64,000 nucleotides of DNA from Notoacmeibacter sp. (GTDB taxonomy: Bacteria > Pseudomonadota > Alphaproteobacteria > Rhizobiales > Rhizobiaceae): positions 113,349-177,348 of the forward strand of contig JAIOIW010000039.1 in NCBI GenBank assembly GCA_019912385.1, given 5' to 3'. The translations under genes and the position numbers were made by a program. Below are positions 61,575 to 64,000 of this stretch, one piece after another. Under the pieces are notes generated by a model. The model was not told where the DNA came from and made no database searches. It was given only the letters and a program-made list of their open reading frames with translations. Each line of letters starts with the position of its first letter. Within the stretch, counting starts at the first letter, position 1.

Positions 61575-62860
61575 CGACGGCCACACTTCTTCTCAAGGGC
61601 GGCGTGCTTCCCGACGGGAAGACCGCCGACATCGCGATTTCCGGCGAGACGATCCTCGCGGTCCAGCCGGCCATCGGCATGGAGGCCGCCGAGGTGATCG
61701 ACATTTCCGGCCACCTCGTCTCGCCGCCATTCGTCGATCCGCATTTCCACATGGACGCCACGCTCTCCTACGGGCAGCCGCGCATCAACCGGTCGGGCAC
61801 GCTGCTGGAGGGTATCGGGCTGTGGGGCGAGTTGAAGCCGCTGCAAGGCGAGGAGGAAATCGAGGCCCGCGCGCTCGCCTATTGCGACTGGGCCGTGTCG
61901 ATGGGCCTGCTCGCCATCCGCAGCCATGTCGACACGTCCGACGAGCACGGGCTGAAGGGCGTGCGCGCGCTGCTGTCGGTGCGCGAGAAGGTGAAGGACT
62001 ATCTCGACCTCCAGCTCGTCGCCTTCCCGCAGGACGGGTTCTACCGTTCGCCGACCGCGCGCGACTGCACCATCCGCGCGCTCGATCTGGGGGTCGACAT
62101 CGTCGGCGGCATCCCGCATTTCGAGCGCACCATGGCCGACGGCCGGCGCTCGGTGACCGAGCTTTGCGAGATCGCCGCTGAACGCGGGCTGATGGTCGAC
62201 ATGCATTGCGACGAGACCGACGATCCGCAATCGCGGCATATCGAGCAACTGGCCTGCGAGACGCAACGGCTCGGGCTTCAGGGCCGGGTCGCCGGATCGC
62301 ATCTCACCTCGATGCATTCGATGGACAATTACTACGTCTCGAAGCTTCTGCCGCTCATCGCCGAGGCCGGGGTGGCGGCGATCCCCAACCCGCTGATCAA
62401 CATCACGCTGCAGGGCCGGCACGACACCTATCCCAGGCGCCGCGGCATGACGCGTGTGCCGGAAATGCTGAACCACGGCATCCGGGTCGGCTTCGGCCAG
62501 GATTGCGTCCTCGACCCGTGGTATTCGCTGGGAACCGCCGACATGCTCGACGTCGCCTTCATGGGCCTCCACGTGGCGCAAATGACCAGCCCCGCCGACA
62601 TGCGGCGCTGCTTCGACATGGTGACGCAAACGAGCGCGGCGATCATGGGCCTTGACGATCCCGGTCTTGCGCCGGGCAAGCGCGCCAGCCTCGTCGTGCT
62701 TGACGCCGGCGATCCGGTCGAGGCGATCCGTCTGCGCGCCGACCGCCTGCTGGTCGTCTCGCACGGCAAGGTGGTCGCCAGGCGGGCGCAGACCGAAACC
62801 GCGCTCGCCCTGCCGGGTCGGCCCGCCAATGTCAGCCGCCGGTTCCAGGTGCGGGGCTGA
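61571..62860 (+). CDS. CodA-like amidohydrolase (cytosine deaminase family, altered active site)
   Basis: The 429-residue metal-dependent deaminase aligns along its whole length with E. coli CodA. Kept residues are His58/His60 (DPHFHMD), Gln154 (AFPQDG), His212 and Glu215 (HCDETDD), His244 (GSHLTSMHS) and Asp311 (GQDCVLDPWY). CodA positions 314 (Asp) and 316 (Phe), which line the pyrimidine pocket, are Cys312 and Leu314, and the histidine before the metal aspartate is Gln310. Deamination of a cytosine relative, brought in by the upstream transporter, is likely, but the substrate may not be cytosine. Confidence 0.88.
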   Translation: MTTATLLLKGGVLPDGKTADIAISGETILAVQPAIGMEAAEVIDISGHLVSPPFVDPHFHMDATLSYGQPRINRSGTLLEGIGLWGELKPLQGEEEIEARALAYCDWAVSMGLLAIRSHVDTSDEHGLKGVRALLSVREKVKDYLDLQLVAFPQDGFYRSPTARDCTIRALDLGVDIVGGIPHFERTMADGRRSVTELCEIAAERGLMVDMHCDETDDPQSRHIEQLACETQRLGLQGRVAGSHLTSMHSMDNYYVSKLLPLIAEAGVAAIPNPLINITLQGRHDTYPRRRGMTRVPEMLNHGIRVGFGQDCVLDPWYSLGTADMLDVAFMGLHVAQMTSPADMRRCFDMVTQTSAAIMGLDDPGLAPGKRASLVVLDAGDPVEAIRLRADRLLVVSHGKVVARRAQTETALALPGRPANVSRRFQVRG

Positions 62861-62877
62861 CGGCCCCGCCGCGGCGG

Positions 62878-63987
62878 TCATCCGTCCCGGCTGCTTGCCC
62901 GGTAGTCCGCCTTCTCCAGCCAGCGCGGATCGATTTCGACGCCCCAACCGGGCTCCGCGGGTATGGTCACCATGCCGTCGCTGACGGCGAAGGGATCGCC
63001 GAGGAAAAGCCCCTCCTGCCAGGGATAGTAGTCGGGGCCCTCGATGGAGAGTTCGAGATACTTTCCGGCATTGGGGATGGCGCCGAGCAGGTGCATCGTA
63101 CAGATGGTGACCAGCGACAGGTTGGCGCTGTGCGGCGTTACCGGCAACCCCGCCTGCGCTGCCATGGCGGCGACCTTCAGCGTTCGCTCCAGACCGCCCA
63201 TATACATGACGTCCGGCTGGACGATATCGACGGCGCGCATGTCGATCATCCTCTTCCAGGTGGCGAGATCCCAGTCCTGCTCGCCGCCGGCGACGTCGAG
63301 GTCGAGCGCCTCGGTCACCTTGCGGGTCTCTTCGAGTTCCCAGTAGGGCACCGGCTCCTCGAAATGGCCGACCCCCTCGGCTTCCAGCAGCCGCCCGACC
63401 GCGATGGCGCGCGGGGCCGAAAAACCGCTGTTGCCGTCGACCAGTTTCGCCACGCCGCCGCCGAGCGCGCGGGCGACCACCGGCACCACCGCCTCGGTGC
63501 GCCCCGGCCACTCGTCGACATCGCGCCCGCATTCGGCGCCGACCCGCCACTTGAAGGCGTCAAAGCCCTTCTCGTCGCGCAGCCGCACCAGCCGCGCGGC
63601 CTCGTCTTGCGGCGTGATATCGCGCTTCATCGACGAGGCGTAGGCGCGCAGCCGGCCCGGCCTGCCGCCGATCAGTTCGACCACCGGCTTGCCCTCGCGC
63701 TTTCCGCGCAGATCCCACATCGCAGTATCGAGACCGGCGAGCGCGCGGCAGCGGTAGGAGCCTGGAAACTTGTGCTCGCGTTCCTCCACGAGCCGCACGA
63801 GCCCGGCGACATCCGCGTCGTCGGCGCCGAGCGCCCAGGGCGCCACCTGGCGGTGGAAGATCGTGGCCGTGATGTCGGCATTGTAGGTCGAGCACTGGCC
63901 CCAGCCGGTTTCGCCGGTCTCGCTCGTCAGCCGCACGAAGCAGACGAATTCGTTTGCGAATGTCTCGAGCCTGGCGATCCTGCCCAT
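62878..63987 (-). CDS. Enolase-superfamily (mandelate racemase-like) enzyme
   Basis: The 369-residue enzyme has metal ligands Asp184 (VDGNSG), Glu210 (HFEEP) and Glu236 (GGEQD), plus a His286/Asp259 base pair (TPHSAN, QPDVMYMGG). The K-x-K acid/base motif of many relatives reads Lys146-Trp-Arg148. It probably dehydrates or racemises a hydroxy-acid. A GGAGGGGA ribosome-binding site precedes ATG 63987. It converges on the deaminase gene over 17 nt, and its own neighbour lies outside the window. Confidence 0.88.
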   Translation of the reverse strand: MGRIARLETFANEFVCFVRLTSETGETGWGQCSTYNADITATIFHRQVAPWALGADDADVAGLVRLVEEREHKFPGSYRCRALAGLDTAMWDLRGKREGKPVVELIGGRPGRLRAYASSMKRDITPQDEAARLVRLRDEKGFDAFKWRVGAECGRDVDEWPGRTEAVVPVVARALGGGVAKLVDGNSGFSAPRAIAVGRLLEAEGVGHFEEPVPYWELEETRKVTEALDLDVAGGEQDWDLATWKRMIDMRAVDIVQPDVMYMGGLERTLKVAAMAAQAGLPVTPHSANLSLVTICTMHLLGAIPNAGKYLELSIEGPDYYPWQEGLFLGDPFAVSDGMVTIPAEPGWGVEIDPRWLEKADYRASSRDG

Positions 63988-64000
63988 TGCTTCCCCTCCC

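Noticed and set aside
1..64000. CRISPR arrays, tRNA or rRNA genes, insertion sequences, phage genes
   Set aside because: No regularly spaced repeats, cloverleaf-like segments, transposase or phage-type proteins were found in the sequence.

Overview
The window reads as chromosomal DNA of a high-GC alphaproteobacterium, most likely of the order Hyphomicrobiales (Rhizobiales), Phyllobacteriaceae-like. This rests on the kdsB-pheA-nudC / membrane cytochrome c neighbourhood, a membrane-bound ferritin (mbfA) behind an Irr-type iron box, a DUF1192 protein, and many binding-protein-dependent transporters (ABC, TRAP and TTT). The species is inferred from gene content only. I saw no tRNA, rRNA, CRISPR array, insertion sequence, prophage or plasmid origin. 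Coding is dense, and start/stop overlaps of 1-4 nt mark many operons.

Layout. 1-3.1 kb: 3'-complete nudC, prephenate dehydratase, kdsB and a membrane c-type cytochrome that ends in the one clear intrinsic terminator. 3.2-12.5 kb: a seven-gene operon with two tandem binding proteins, YejB/YejE/YejF-type permeases and ATPase, a Nudix hydrolase and a hydroxyacid reductase. 12.5-16.1 kb: an NlpC/P60 protease, a MarR regulator and an M17 aminopeptidase on the minus strand, then a TPR lipoprotein. 16.1-19.7 kb: a deleted gene remnant, then a TetR-led cassette of six small-molecule-binding folds behind an operator-overlapped, apparently leaderless promoter. 19.8-25.5 kb: housekeeping genes (pncB, dut, lepB, cysK), a 3-hydroxyproline dehydratase-type enzyme and a MOSC protein. 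25.5-27 kb: an ECF sigma/anti-sigma pair with a candidate self-recognised promoter.

27-31.3 kb: a TRAP transporter, then mbfA with a perfect 29-bp Irr-type palindrome. 31.4-36.8 kb: a CYTH/CHAD polyphosphate-related pair, a YiiX-like amidase, a PAP2 phosphatase, purEK and a DUF465 protein. 36.8-43.2 kb: a second DUF465 gene too short for ordinary ORF calling, with a PHO-box-like repeat upstream and palindromic elements downstream, then an MFS carrier, a quinone oxidoreductase, small secreted proteins, a diguanylate cyclase and a coiled-coil membrane protein.

43.2-52 kb: a divergent catabolic island. TctCBA-type uptake, an aldehyde dehydrogenase and a Tm-1-like protein lie on one side; an IclR regulator, a HAD hydrolase and a class III aminotransferase lie on the other. 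Together they suggest use of an amine-derived compound. 52-56.8 kb: a YnjB/YnjC-type ABC system without its ATPase, an unknown secreted protein and a small DMT-like membrane protein. 57-64 kb: a BMP-type nucleoside ABC transporter in one operon with a CodA-like deaminase whose active site differs from cytosine deaminase, then an enolase-superfamily enzyme on the other strand.

The strongest candidates for something new are the TetR cassette, the TctCBA/aminotransferase divergon, the altered CodA-like deaminase, and matching stem-loops placed after the binding-protein gene in both the TRAP and TTT operons.
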